Assembly (NCBI GenBank): GCA_043798715.1
Contig: JAZDOK010000103.1
Location: forward strand, 1 to 43,488
Direction: 5' to 3'
Length of the DNA: 43,488 nt
From: JAZDOK01 sp043798715
Lineage (GTDB): Bacteria; Vulcanimicrobiota; JAZDOK01
A program made the translations under genes and the position numbers. The notes below the pieces were generated by a model, which worked only from the letters and a program-made list of their open reading frames with translations, searched no databases and was not told where the DNA came from. Below, one piece after another: positions 24,820-33,709 of the stretch. Position 1 is the stretch's first letter; every line of letters starts with the position of its first letter.

Positions 24820-26055
24820 CTAAACGGCCGCCGGTTCGACTTTTTTCATAGTGACGCAATCCCAGACGGGGCACACCTGCATACAGAGGGAACACCCGGA
24901 ACACTTCTCCTCGTCGGTGTGGGGCAATCTCTCCTCGTTAAGCGAGATCGCCTGATAGCCGCCGTCCCGGCAGGCGACGTAGCACAGATCGCACTTGACG
25001 CAAACGGAGGTATCAATCGAGGAAATCACCTTGTAGGACTTGTCCAGGTTGCTCACCAAATTCAGCTTGGGCAGAACCTTTCCGCTCATCTCCTTTATGG
25101 ATGAAAATCCCTTGTCTTCCATGTAATTTACAAGGCCTTCCTTGAGATCCGAGATGATCTCAATCCCGCTCACCATGACCGCGGTGCAGACCTGGAGGGT
25201 TGTGGCCCCGACCAGGAGAAACTCGGCGGCGTCCTTCCAGGTGGTAATTCCGCCGATCCCCGAGATGGGCAGGCCCGCAGCCCTGGCGATCTCAGAGACG
25301 CAACGGAGGGCGATGGGCTTGACCGCCGGACCCGAGTAACCGCCATAAGCCGAATGGCCGTTGACCGAGGGCATCGGCTCCAGCGTATCAAGGTTGATCC
25401 CGATGAGGGTGCTCACGGTGTTGATGGCGGACAGGGCGTTCGCGCCGCCCTTTTTGGCCGCCAGGGCCGCCAGAGTGATATCGGTGATGTTGGGGGTCAG
25501 CTTAACCAGGATTGGAATCTTCACCGCCTCCCGCACCCAGCGGGTGATTCTCTCGACCAACTCCGGGTGCTGCCCGATGGCGGCCCCCATCCCCCGATCC
25601 GGCATTCCATGCGGGCAGGAGAAATTGAGCTCCAGGGCCATGGCGCCGGCTTTCTCGCAGCGGGAGGCCAGAAGCTGCCAGTCCTCCCTGGAGGAAGCAT
25701 CGGCCATGATGCTGGCGATGGTGACGTGTTCCGGATAGTTCTTGACCAGGCAGGCGATCTCTTCCAGCCAGATTCCAAGGGGCCGATCGGTGATCAGCTC
25801 GATGTTCTCCAGCCCGTAGAGTTTCCGGGGTTCATCCCCGCCGGAGTCGAAGGCCAGGCTGTGAAGCCTGGGGGAGACGTTTATCACTTCCTCCTTTTCC
25901 AAAGCCAGGGTCTTGGTAACCGCTCCGCCCCACCCCGCCTTGTAGGCTTTCTCCATCATCTCGCCCGTCGTAGTCGGGGGAGCCGATGAGAGAAGGAAGG
26001 GATTGGTAAAATGGAGCCCGCAGAAATCCACCCCGAGCATCTGTTCCCTGTTCAT
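24820..26055 (-). CDS. preA: NAD-dependent dihydropyrimidine dehydrogenase subunit PreA
   Basis: The 411-aa protein has a dihydroorotate-dehydrogenase-like FMN barrel in residues 1-310, including LNFSCPHGMPDRGMGAA with the active-site Cys, LVKLTPN and SGIGGITTWKDAAEFLLVGA. A C-terminal ferredoxin domain carries CVKCDLCYVACRD and CSGCSLCMQVCPVWDC. With PreT it reduces uracil and thymine using NAD(P)H. The ATG overlaps the preT stop (ATGA, 26052-26055). The amidohydrolase starts 28 bases after its stop. Confidence 0.93.
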   Translation of the reverse strand: MNREQMLGVDFCGLHFTNPFLLSSAPPTTTGEMMEKAYKAGWGGAVTKTLALEKEEVINVSPRLHSLAFDSGGDEPRKLYGLENIELITDRPLGIWLEEIACLVKNYPEHVTIASIMADASSREDWQLLASRCEKAGAMALELNFSCPHGMPDRGMGAAIGQHPELVERITRWVREAVKIPILVKLTPNITDITLAALAAKKGGANALSAINTVSTLIGINLDTLEPMPSVNGHSAYGGYSGPAVKPIALRCVSEIARAAGLPISGIGGITTWKDAAEFLLVGATTLQVCTAVMVSGIEIISDLKEGLVNYMEDKGFSSIKEMSGKVLPKLNLVSNLDKSYKVISSIDTSVCVKCDLCYVACRDGGYQAISLNEERLPHTDEEKCSGCSLCMQVCPVWDCVTMKKVEPAAV

Positions 26056-27404
26056 AATATTACTCGTCCTCCTCCTAAAAATTGATCTATCCCCTCGGCG
26101 GCCCGGCAGCCGTCTGCGACCGCCTGAACCACCGTCTTTCCGCCGTTTACGAGATCGCCCCCGGCGAAAATCCCCCGCGCCGAAGTCATGCCGTTCTCAT
26201 CCGCGAGGATATGACCCGTCCCGTCCTGCCGGATCTCCGAAAACAGCCCGTCGGGAACCTGTCCCAGGGCTTCGATTGCAAAGTCGGAGGGAACCTGAAA
26301 TTCGCTTCCCTCTAAAGCCCGAAAACTTAAGCGCCCCGAGGCGTCCGGCTCGCCCAGAGATGTCTTAAGGCATTCCACCGCCGAAAGGCGGCCATTCTCT
26401 GCAACAAAGCGCTTCGGTTGGCAGAGGAAGACAAAGCTGACGCCCACTTCTTCTGCATCTGCGATCTCCTCTTCCCAGGCCGGCATCTCGGAACGCGAGC
26501 GGCGGTACAAAATGCTGACTTCGGCCCCCAGGCGCAGGGCCACGGAAGCGCAATCCAGGGCCACGTTCCCGCCCCCGATGACCGCCACCTTTTTTCCTGC
26601 ATATTGCAGGGAACGATTCCCCTCCAAAAGCTTCTCGTAGGCTTCCCGGAGAAAATCCCTCCAGGTGAGGATCCCCTCCGTCTCCCGGCCCGGGATTGGG
26701 AGGTGCTGATCTTTCTGAAGGCCGGTAGCCAGAAAAACGGCCTCGAAGCCGTTCCCAAGGAGCGTCCCGGGAGATTCCACCCGGATGCCGGTTTGGATTG
26801 ATACCCCGTGCCGGGCCACCAGCTCGATTTCACCGTCCAGAATCTCCCTGGGGAGGCGATAAGGCGGAATCCCGTAGCGGAGGAGTCCGCCGGGCCTCTC
26901 CTCCTTCTCGAAAATCACGACCTCATAGCCCCGGCAAGCCAGGCGGCTTGCGGCGGCCAGGCCCGAGGGTCCGGCGCCGATCACCGCAACCTTCTTCCCG
27001 TTTGAAGGTTCGACGGGAAGCGACTTGAAACCCTGTTTGACCTCGGTGTCCATGAGAAATCGTTGAAGTTCCCCGATGGCGATCGGCTCGGCCAGATCGG
27101 AGCTGGAGCAGGACTTTTCGCAGAGGGCCTCCTGGGGACAGACCCGGGCGCAGACCCCGCCCAGAATATTTTTTTCCCGGATGATTCTGATGCCGGATCT
27201 GAAATTCTGGGAGCGCAATGCCCGAATGAACCCCTTGACGTCAACCCCCGCGGGACATCCCTGGTTGCACGGGGGATCATTGCAGAGGATGCAGCGATTG
27301 GCCTCCCCGACGGCCGCCTGAGGGCGGACTACGGAGGTGATTTCCTTAAAATCCTTCTTCCTCTCATCGGGCGAAAGCCTTGGAACAGGGATTCTCTTCG
27401 CCAT
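26052..27404 (-). CDS. preT: NAD-dependent dihydropyrimidine dehydrogenase subunit PreT
   Basis: The 450-aa protein resembles the N-terminal half of mammalian DPD and GltD-type subunits. The N-terminal 4Fe-4S region contains CILCNDPPCNQGCPAGVDV and CARVCPQEALCEKSC. An FAD fold (GAGPSGLAAASRLACRGYEV) and an NAD(P)H fold (GGGNVALDCASVALRLGAEV) follow, ending with GIFAGGDLVNGGKTVVQAVA. It feeds electrons from NAD(P)H to PreA. GGAGGAG precedes the ATG by a few bases. The glutamate synthase small subunit is the look-alike, but linkage to preA decides. Confidence 0.9.
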   Translation of the reverse strand: MAKRIPVPRLSPDERKKDFKEITSVVRPQAAVGEANRCILCNDPPCNQGCPAGVDVKGFIRALRSQNFRSGIRIIREKNILGGVCARVCPQEALCEKSCSSSDLAEPIAIGELQRFLMDTEVKQGFKSLPVEPSNGKKVAVIGAGPSGLAAASRLACRGYEVVIFEKEERPGGLLRYGIPPYRLPREILDGEIELVARHGVSIQTGIRVESPGTLLGNGFEAVFLATGLQKDQHLPIPGRETEGILTWRDFLREAYEKLLEGNRSLQYAGKKVAVIGGGNVALDCASVALRLGAEVSILYRRSRSEMPAWEEEIADAEEVGVSFVFLCQPKRFVAENGRLSAVECLKTSLGEPDASGRLSFRALEGSEFQVPSDFAIEALGQVPDGLFSEIRQDGTGHILADENGMTSARGIFAGGDLVNGGKTVVQAVADGCRAAEGIDQFLGGGRVIL

Positions 27405-27477
27405 GCTCCTCCTTGTTTTATAAGGATGTTGAATTATTCCACAGTTCGCGAAACTTGTCCTTCCGCCGGGGGAAGTT

Positions 27478-28251
27478 TCAAGACCTCCCGTGAAGAGCCA
27501 GAAGTTTTTTTAGTTGCTCATTATCGAGCGGCTTCTCCCCGCCTAGGGTGCGGGCGACAAAGACGACCCGGGCCAGAAGTTCCAGCGTCTCCATGCGGTG
27601 AGCGGCCTCTCCGACGTTTTTCCCCAGGGTCAGGGCCCCGTGGTTGGCCAGGAGGAAGGCCTGGTTTATTTTCAGGCAGCGGTCGAGTTTTTCGGGCACC
27701 TCTTCGGTTGAGGGCGTCCCGTACTCGACGAGCGGGATATGACCCAGGATGAGGACGGCCTCGGGAAGGACGGCGGAATTCAGCGGGATCCCGGCAGAAG
27801 CAAAACCGGTGCAGAAGGGCGGATGCGCGTGGACCACGGAAACGGCGTCCGGGCGCCTCCGGTATATCAGGCGGTGCATCCGGTACTCAGAAGAGGCCGC
27901 GAGTTCTCCCTCGATCTTCTGCCCCTCCAGGTTCATCCGGATGAGCTGGTTCGGGCGGAGATGCTCCTTGCTGACGCCGGAGGGCGTGATGAGAAATTCC
28001 CCCTCCCCCAGGCGGACGCTTACATTCCCGGATGTGCCGGCAAAGAAACCCTGTAGGCGCAGACTCCGGCAGACCTCGACAATCCGCTTGCCCAGGGATT
28101 CTCTATTTGTCCTTAGTATTGTCCCTGCGATCGCCCGGGCTATGGTCAACTCTAAAGAAGAAAGCTCTCCGGCGCCCGGATGTGAGGAAAGATCCGTCAG
28201 GACCGCCGCGGCAATCTTCCTCACTTTTTCTTCATCGAATGAATCCAGCAC
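27478..28251 (-). CDS. Class II aldolase/adducin-family protein
   Basis: The protein has 257 aa from a GTG start preceded by GAGG. Typical motifs are FFAGTSGNVSVRL, LITPSGVSKEHL, zinc ligands in VVHAHPPF and LLANHGALTLGK, and a Glu in LPEAVLILGHIPL. Members include fuculose- and rhamnulose-phosphate aldolases and MtnB dehydratase. The first ~35 residues (DEEKVRKIAAAVLTDL) are an extra N-terminal helix pair. It lies 13 bases after ccdA and 73 bases before preT on the same strand. A role in the pyrimidine pathway is not obvious. A C3-C5 sugar phosphate substrate is the usual expectation. Confidence 0.85.
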   Translation of the reverse strand: MLDSFDEEKVRKIAAAVLTDLSSHPGAGELSSLELTIARAIAGTILRTNRESLGKRIVEVCRSLRLQGFFAGTSGNVSVRLGEGEFLITPSGVSKEHLRPNQLIRMNLEGQKIEGELAASSEYRMHRLIYRRRPDAVSVVHAHPPFCTGFASAGIPLNSAVLPEAVLILGHIPLVEYGTPSTEEVPEKLDRCLKINQAFLLANHGALTLGKNVGEAAHRMETLELLARVVFVARTLGGEKPLDNEQLKKLLALHGRS

Positions 28252-28264
28252 GGCGCCTCACAGA

Positions 28265-29001
28265 CTAAAATTCATGGAAGGGGATCCAGCGGGTCAGGAA
28301 GGCGGAGAGAACCGAGAAGCGGTCAAAGAAAATGAGCGCTCCCACCGCCATCAGAAGAAGGCCGCTTCCCCTGGTCACCCAGGGCATGAAACGGCGGTAT
28401 TTTCTCATTGCCCGCATGAAGGCATCCACGGCGAAAGCGGCCAGTACAAAAGGAATCCCGAGGCCCAGCGAATAGGCCATAAGGAGCAGCATCCCCTTCC
28501 CCACCGTCTCGGCGGTCGAGGCCATGGCCAGAATGGAACCCAGAAAGGCACCCACGCAGGGGGTCCAGCCCGCCCCGAAGGCCATCCCGGTCACGATGGA
28601 GCCCAGGTAGCCGGCGGGGTGAATTTTCAGCTCCACTCTGCGCTCCATTGAGAAAAAATTAAACTTGATGATTTCGAGGAACTGGAAGCCCAGGAGGAAG
28701 ATAATTACCCCGGCCGTCCGGCGCACAACTTCCTGGTGGTTGGCAAGAAACTGGCCGATGTTGCTGGCAAAAGCCCCCATGAAGACGAAGAGAATGGTAA
28801 ATCCCATGACGAAGAAGAGCGCATGCCACACGACGCGTCGCCGCATCGCCGGAGTGCTCCCCTCCCCCGCCAGCTCGTCGTAGGAGACGCCAGAGAGGTA
28901 GCAGAGGTAGCCGGGCACCAGCGGGAGGACGCAGGGGAGGCGAAGGAGAGAAATCCGAAAAAAAGGGCGATGAAAAAAGAAAAAAAGCCGCTCTGTTCCA
29001 T
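28265..29001 (-). pseudogene. ccdA: CcdA-type thiol:disulfide transmembrane protein, frameshifted
   Basis: The start MEQSGFFSFFIALFFGFLSF runs in one frame and the rest in another. Adding one base between 28932 and 28933 restores the family motif FASPCVLPLVPGYLCYLSGV, with the redox Cys, and joins the frames. The downstream part has the other expected features: several TM helices, GMAFGAGWTPCVGAFLG with the second redox Cys, and YSLGLGIPF. CcdA/DsbD-beta proteins carry electrons from cytoplasmic thioredoxin across the membrane, for cytochrome c maturation or other exported thiols. The sequence is otherwise intact, so a sequencing error is as likely as a recent mutation. No thioredoxin-like partner is adjacent. 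Confidence 0.85.
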
Positions 29002-29074
29002 GCCGGAAAATTCGACGGATGCGCCCCGCTCTCCTCCGCAGGAATACCGCTACCGCCGAGTCACTTTACTTTCT

Positions 29075-30868
29075 TTAGCGAGGCGGCTTTTTCAGAATGG
29101 GCTCGGAGAGGATTTGTGGGGGCTCTTTTCCGAGGGAGCGATAGACGTTTCTTAAATGCAGGCGGTAGAGATCGTCAAATTTTGTGGAATAGGCATATTC
29201 CATGGTGTCGAACCACCAGGCGTAGTCGCTTCCCTCGGCGGTGTAGAGAGCCTCCCAGGCATCCCTGATTTTTTTCTTATCCCCTACTCCCCTGCATAGC
29301 CCCGGAAGGGCCTTCCTCACCAGGGCCAGAAGTTCCCATGCCCGATTCTTTCCCGGGGAGCCGATCCAACGGAGGAGGTTCCCCGAGACCCAGGAGCCGG
29401 TGGCCAAGTGCTCGATTTCATCCTCAGGCTGAAATTTATCCAGATACTCCTTTGCGGTCACCAGGCGGAATCCGCCGTCTTTTGAGATTTCTCCGTATAG
29501 AGTCCTGAGGAAGACTTCCTTGTCCTCCGGGTAGTGTTCCCAGCAGTTCTCCCCGTCCAGGGCGATCGTGACCAAGTGCGGTCCTTTGTCCCCTTTCATC
29601 GCTGCCCGGGCCGCCCTGAGACGCTCAAGCAGATCTCCGGCGGCCTCCTGCCCCGAGTGTTTGGAATATTCAAAGCCGATCAGGTCGGAGAGGAACTGAT
29701 CGCGGAAGAGAAAGGCCAGCGATGACTTTCCGCTGACGGCCCGGTAGGGGCGGTAGAGAACATCCGGTTCCTTGAGAGTTGGGCCGGCATTGCCGGTGAC
29801 ATAGACCTGATCCTGTTTTTTCGGCGGCCGGGAGGCTCCGCGCAGGCTGATTTCCAGCGATTGCCCCAGAATCTGCTCGTCGGTGACGGCCCATTGGATC
29901 CCCTGATCGGCCAGGAGGGGTATTATCCCGGGGCTGACGGCCTGCTCCGAAGGCCACATCCCCGCGGGATCTTCCCCGAAGACCCGGTGATGAAACACCA
30001 CGGCCCTCTCCACCTGTATCCGGGCATCTTCCGGGTGGGCGAAGCGCGCAGCGGGAAGAGGCACGGCGGGGCACTCCCTTCGGGCTGAATCGGTGTCGAT
30101 GAGGAGCGGCAGGATCGGGTGATAGAAGGGTGTAGTGACGAGTTCGATCTGCCCCTTTTCGGCCAGCTCACGGTGGAGGGCGAGCGTCTTTTTCATGATG
30201 TCCAGGTGCTTTTCCAGCACCCGGGCCTTCTCGGCCTCCGTATAGCCTTTTCCCTTGGCAAGGAGCGCCTGCAGGGCCTCATCCCCATTGAAGAGCGTCG
30301 TATCAATCCAGGCCAGGTTGAAGAGAATTTGAAGATCCATGAAATCCGCGGCTGTGAATTTTGCCGGTGAAGTCTCCGCCTTTTCTTTCAGCTCCATCAG
30401 GCGGACGAAGGCCGGCTGACTCCCTTCGCGGGCCACCCGCGGAATTGCGAAAAAGTTCTGAAGAAGAAACTTCTTCTCCCCGGTTGAAAGTGCTTCCGGA
30501 TTCTTCCGGGAAAGAAGGAAATGCTCGTCCCGCGCGCCCCTCACATAATCTTCAATCTGAAGGACCAGCGAGGGGGTAAGATTGAAGGTCTGGTGCAGGA
30601 GGGGGTACTCTCCGAGGATGGCCGCCATCGGGTAGTAGTCCTTGACGCAGTGGAGGCGCACCCATGGTTGGGTGTATCTCCCGGTGATCGAGTCCTTATA
30701 GGAGGGCTGATGTTGATTCCAGATGAAGGCGATATAGAGCGGCTTTTGGGGCATGGAGGATGATGTTTCTCCTTTCGTCTCTTCTATGGCTTTCGGCGAC
30801 GCCGAAAGGAGGAGGACCGCAATAATAAGGAACAAGGCGCCCTGTGCGGGCCATAACTTTTTACTCAT
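29075..30868 (-). CDS. Exported glycoside hydrolase family 57 enzyme
   Basis: The protein has 597 aa from ATG 30868, which gives a signal peptide (MSKKLWPAQGALFLIIAVLL). A TTG 27 bases upstream, three bases after GGAGG, is an alternative. GH57 motifs are WNQHQP (residues 51-56 from the ATG), WPSE with the candidate nucleophile Glu308, and LDGENCWEHY with Asp438 as the candidate acid/base. GH57 members act on alpha-glucans (alpha-amylase, amylopullulanase, 4-alpha-glucanotransferase). The exact activity cannot be assigned. It is divergent from the ferredoxin/aor operon across a ~110-base gap, and leads the run ccdA-aldolase-pre genes. Confidence 0.88.
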   Translation of the reverse strand: MSKKLWPAQGALFLIIAVLLLSASPKAIEETKGETSSSMPQKPLYIAFIWNQHQPSYKDSITGRYTQPWVRLHCVKDYYPMAAILGEYPLLHQTFNLTPSLVLQIEDYVRGARDEHFLLSRKNPEALSTGEKKFLLQNFFAIPRVAREGSQPAFVRLMELKEKAETSPAKFTAADFMDLQILFNLAWIDTTLFNGDEALQALLAKGKGYTEAEKARVLEKHLDIMKKTLALHRELAEKGQIELVTTPFYHPILPLLIDTDSARRECPAVPLPAARFAHPEDARIQVERAVVFHHRVFGEDPAGMWPSEQAVSPGIIPLLADQGIQWAVTDEQILGQSLEISLRGASRPPKKQDQVYVTGNAGPTLKEPDVLYRPYRAVSGKSSLAFLFRDQFLSDLIGFEYSKHSGQEAAGDLLERLRAARAAMKGDKGPHLVTIALDGENCWEHYPEDKEVFLRTLYGEISKDGGFRLVTAKEYLDKFQPEDEIEHLATGSWVSGNLLRWIGSPGKNRAWELLALVRKALPGLCRGVGDKKKIRDAWEALYTAEGSDYAWWFDTMEYAYSTKFDDLYRLHLRNVYRSLGKEPPQILSEPILKKPPR

Positions 30869-30978
30869 ATTTTCTTTTTCTTTCCCGGCGGCCAAACTCC
30901 TCCGCAGGAACTGAAATATCTCAGGAGGATTCCACTCGCCTTCCCCGAATACTCACTTTTTAATAAGGAGGTAGGCCG

Positions 30979-31362
30979 ATGAGAGTCAAGCTGGATAACT
31001 TCAAGTGCACCGGTTGCCGCACGTGCGAGATGATTTGCTCCATGGTTCAGTTCCGCGAAAACAATCCCAAGAAAGCCGCCCTGAGGGTCCAGGGAAAGTT
31101 CCCGGCCCCCGGGGAATACAAGGTCAGATTCTGCACCCAGTGCGGTAAGTGCGCCGAGGTCTGCCCGGTGGGGGCCATCGAGGAAAAAAATGGCATCTAT
31201 AAGATCAACCCCCAGAAATGCACCGGCTGCTGGACTTGTGTACAGGCCTGCCCTGAGGAGGCCATCTTCATCCACAAGGACTCCCCGGTCCCCATCAAAT
31301 GCACCTGGTGCAGGGCCTGCATGGACATCTGTCCCAGGCGTGTCATTCGGTTGAAAGATTAG
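30979..31362 (+). CDS. Four-cluster ferredoxin-like electron carrier
   Basis: The 127-aa protein has four CxxCxxCxxxC motifs: CTGCRTCEMIC, CTQCGKCAEVC, CTGCWTCVQAC and CTWCRACMDIC. This implies up to four 4Fe-4S clusters, as in HycB/AorB-type electron-transfer subunits. AAGGAGGT lies 7 bases before the ATG. The aldehyde oxidoreductase starts 18 bases after its stop, so it is the probable electron partner of that enzyme. No signal peptide is present, so it is cytoplasmic. Confidence 0.93.
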   Translation: MRVKLDNFKCTGCRTCEMICSMVQFRENNPKKAALRVQGKFPAPGEYKVRFCTQCGKCAEVCPVGAIEEKNGIYKINPQKCTGCWTCVQACPEEAIFIHKDSPVPIKCTWCRACMDICPRRVIRLKD

Positions 31363-31380
31363 AACAGGAGGCTCTTGAGC

Positions 31381-33672
31381 ATGAACGGATACGCAGGAAA
31401 GATTCTAAGGGTCAACCTCTCGAAGGGAGAGGTCTCCACCGAGCCGCTTACGGAGAAGATGGCCCGTGATTACATCGGCGGAAGGGGTTTCGCCGCCAAG
31501 ATTCTCTACGACGAAGTCCCGAAAGGGACCGACCCCCTCGGTGAGCACAACAAGCTGATCCTGGCATCGGGCCCCCTGGCCGGTACTCTCGTGCCCGGAG
31601 CCGGCAAGATCACCCTGGCGGCCCTCTCACCGGCTACAGGCTCCTATGGCGACAGCAACATGGGAGGCCACATCGCGACCGAGCTGCGCTATGCCGGTTA
31701 CGACGTCATCGTCGTCGAGGGAAAATCCACCTACCCGGCCTATCTCTACATAGACGACGAAGTGGTGGAGATCCGCGATGCAACCGGCTACTGGGGCAAA
31801 GGCGCCCTCCAGACCGAGACCCTGCTCAAATGCAGCCTCGGAGATGATTTTCAGATTTGCACCATCGGCCCCGCCGGAGAAAACCTGGTCAAGTACGCCT
31901 GCGTCTCCCATGACTTCGGCCGGCAGGCAGGCCGGACCGGCACGGGGACCGTCATGGGCTCCAAAAAGCTGAAAGCCGTGGCCATCCGGGGTTCCAAGTC
32001 CATCCCCCTGGCCAATTTCAATGAGGCCCTCAAAATCGGCCGTGAACTCTTCAGAGACTGCATGGCGCACCCGGCCCTCAAGGAATGGCAGGACTACGGC
32101 ACCGCCGGCGTCGTCGAGTGGGCCAATGAAATCGGCGCCTTCCCGACCCGCAACTTCCAGTCCGGCTACTTCGAGGACTACAAGAACCTCAGCGGGAAAG
32201 TCATGCGCAAGCATATCGTTAAAAACGACAAGGCCTGCTTCTGCTGCCCGATGTGCTGCGGCAAATACAGCCACGTCAAGACGCCAACTATCGAGTTTTA
32301 CGTCGAGGGACCCGAATACGAGACCACCGCCCTTGTGGGCGGAAACTGCGCCATCGGCAAGATAGAGGACGTGGCCTATATAAACTGGCTCTGCGATGAT
32401 CTTGGATTGGACACCATCTCAGCCGGGAACGTCATCGGCTTCGTCATGGAGTGCTACGAGAAGGGCTTACTCAATAAATCCAAGACGGACGGCCTGGAAC
32501 TCAAATTCGGAAACGTGGTGGCCGCAGCGGCCCTCCTCCATAAGATTGCCAAGCGGGAGGGCATCGGGGACATGCTGGCTGAAGGCGTCCGCTTTGCCTC
32601 CGAGAAGATCGGAAAAGGCTCCGAGAAGTTCGCCATCCAGGTCAAGGGTCTCGAGTGGAGCGGTTACGAGTCCCGCAACGCCCCGGCCATGATGCTATCC
32701 TACCTCACCTCCGACATCGGCGCCCACCACAACCGATCCTGGGCCATCACCCACGACATCGCCGTCGGAAGAGACCAGGTGGATGGCAAGGCCCAGAAAG
32801 TCGTCCAACTACAGCACATCCGCCCCATGTTCGACATGCTAGGCCTCTGCCGCCTTCAGTGGGTGGAGCTGGCCATAGATCTCAATAAGTATGCGACTGT
32901 CTTCAAGGCCATCACCGGCATCAACTACAACCTGGACGACCTGCTTAAGGCCTCGGAGCGGGTCTGGAACCTGACCCGCCTCTTCCTCCTGAGAGAACAG
33001 GGTCTCAAAGGGAAAGAACACGACAAATCCCCGGCCCGTTTCTACGAGGAGCGGGTGCCCTCCGGCCCCTCCAAGGGCAAGGTTATCAGCAAAGAAGAGA
33101 TTCAATATATGCTCGACGACTACTATCACCTCAGGGGGTGGACTTCCGACGGAGTCCCGACTTTAGGAAAACTGAAGGAACTCGGGCTGGATGCGATGGA
33201 CATTCCCCAGGATATCCTGGAGGCGGCCAAAAAACCTGTAGCCATAACGCCTAAGACCCCGCCGAAGAAAGCGTCTTTCAAGGAAGTTCCAGCCAAAACC
33301 CTGGAGATCAAAAAACCTGCGCCAGCCCCTAAGAAAGCGGAGCCTTCCAAGCCCGCGGCCAAAAAGCCGGCCCCGAAGAAAGCGGCAGCTCCAAAACCCG
33401 CGGCCAAGAAGCCGGTCGCGAAGAAGGCGGCAGCACCCAAGCCCGCGGCTAAGAAGCCGGTCGCGAAGAAGGCGGCAGCGCCCAAGTTCGCGGCCAAGAA
33501 GCCGGTCGCGAAGAAGGCGGCAGCGCCCAAGCCTGCGGCCAAGAAGCCGGTCGCAAAGAAGGCGGCAGCGCCGAAGCCCGCGGCCAAAAAGCCGGTCGCG
33601 AAGAAGGCGTCAACTCCCAAACCCGCGGCCAAGAAGCCGACTCCTAAAAAAGCGCCTGCAAAAAAACGCTAA
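31381..33672 (+). CDS. aor: Aldehyde ferredoxin oxidoreductase with H1-like basic tail
   Basis: The protein has 763 aa from ATG 31381 (CAGGAGG 9 bases upstream; a TTG two codons earlier is too close to that site). Residues 1-615 are a full AOR: YIGGRGFAAKILYDE at the pterin-binding N-terminus, 4Fe-4S ligands Cys286, Cys289 and Cys293 in ACFCCPMCC, and Cys490 in LGLCRL. It would interconvert aldehydes and carboxylates with ferredoxin using tungsto-bispterin. Residues from about 616 to 763 are unlike any AOR I know: a Lys/Ala/Pro tail with seven 15-residue units (consensus KKAAAPKPAAKKPVA) and a final KKAPAKKR. The tail is in frame and uninterrupted. Confidence 0.93.
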   Translation: MNGYAGKILRVNLSKGEVSTEPLTEKMARDYIGGRGFAAKILYDEVPKGTDPLGEHNKLILASGPLAGTLVPGAGKITLAALSPATGSYGDSNMGGHIATELRYAGYDVIVVEGKSTYPAYLYIDDEVVEIRDATGYWGKGALQTETLLKCSLGDDFQICTIGPAGENLVKYACVSHDFGRQAGRTGTGTVMGSKKLKAVAIRGSKSIPLANFNEALKIGRELFRDCMAHPALKEWQDYGTAGVVEWANEIGAFPTRNFQSGYFEDYKNLSGKVMRKHIVKNDKACFCCPMCCGKYSHVKTPTIEFYVEGPEYETTALVGGNCAIGKIEDVAYINWLCDDLGLDTISAGNVIGFVMECYEKGLLNKSKTDGLELKFGNVVAAAALLHKIAKREGIGDMLAEGVRFASEKIGKGSEKFAIQVKGLEWSGYESRNAPAMMLSYLTSDIGAHHNRSWAITHDIAVGRDQVDGKAQKVVQLQHIRPMFDMLGLCRLQWVELAIDLNKYATVFKAITGINYNLDDLLKASERVWNLTRLFLLREQGLKGKEHDKSPARFYEERVPSGPSKGKVISKEEIQYMLDDYYHLRGWTSDGVPTLGKLKELGLDAMDIPQDILEAAKKPVAITPKTPPKKASFKEVPAKTLEIKKPAPAPKKAEPSKPAAKKPAPKKAAAPKPAAKKPVAKKAAAPKPAAKKPVAKKAAAPKFAAKKPVAKKAAAPKPAAKKPVAKKAAAPKPAAKKPVAKKASTPKPAAKKPTPKKAPAKKR
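33331..33645 (+). repeat. Seven 45-bp in-frame tandem repeats
   Basis: Seven units of exactly 45 bases encode the basic tail of the aldehyde oxidoreductase. The central units are nearly identical in DNA (AAGCCGGTCGCGAAGAAGGC recurs). The first and last units are diverged, the usual pattern of expansion by slippage or unequal recombination. One unit has Phe in place of the second Pro (APKFAAKK). Confidence 0.92.
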
Positions 33673-33709
33673 AGATTCTTAATATATACAATGGCAAGAG
33701 AGGGACCGG

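Noticed and set aside
31627..32274. Minus-strand frame of 215 codons within the aldehyde oxidoreductase
   Set aside because: It is antisense to a gene with clear catalytic motifs and has no independent support.
33126..33632. Minus-strand frame with AAGFGAAAFFATGFLAAG repeats
   Set aside because: It is the antisense of the Lys/Ala/Pro repeat tail of the aldehyde oxidoreductase, so its repetitiveness is inherited.
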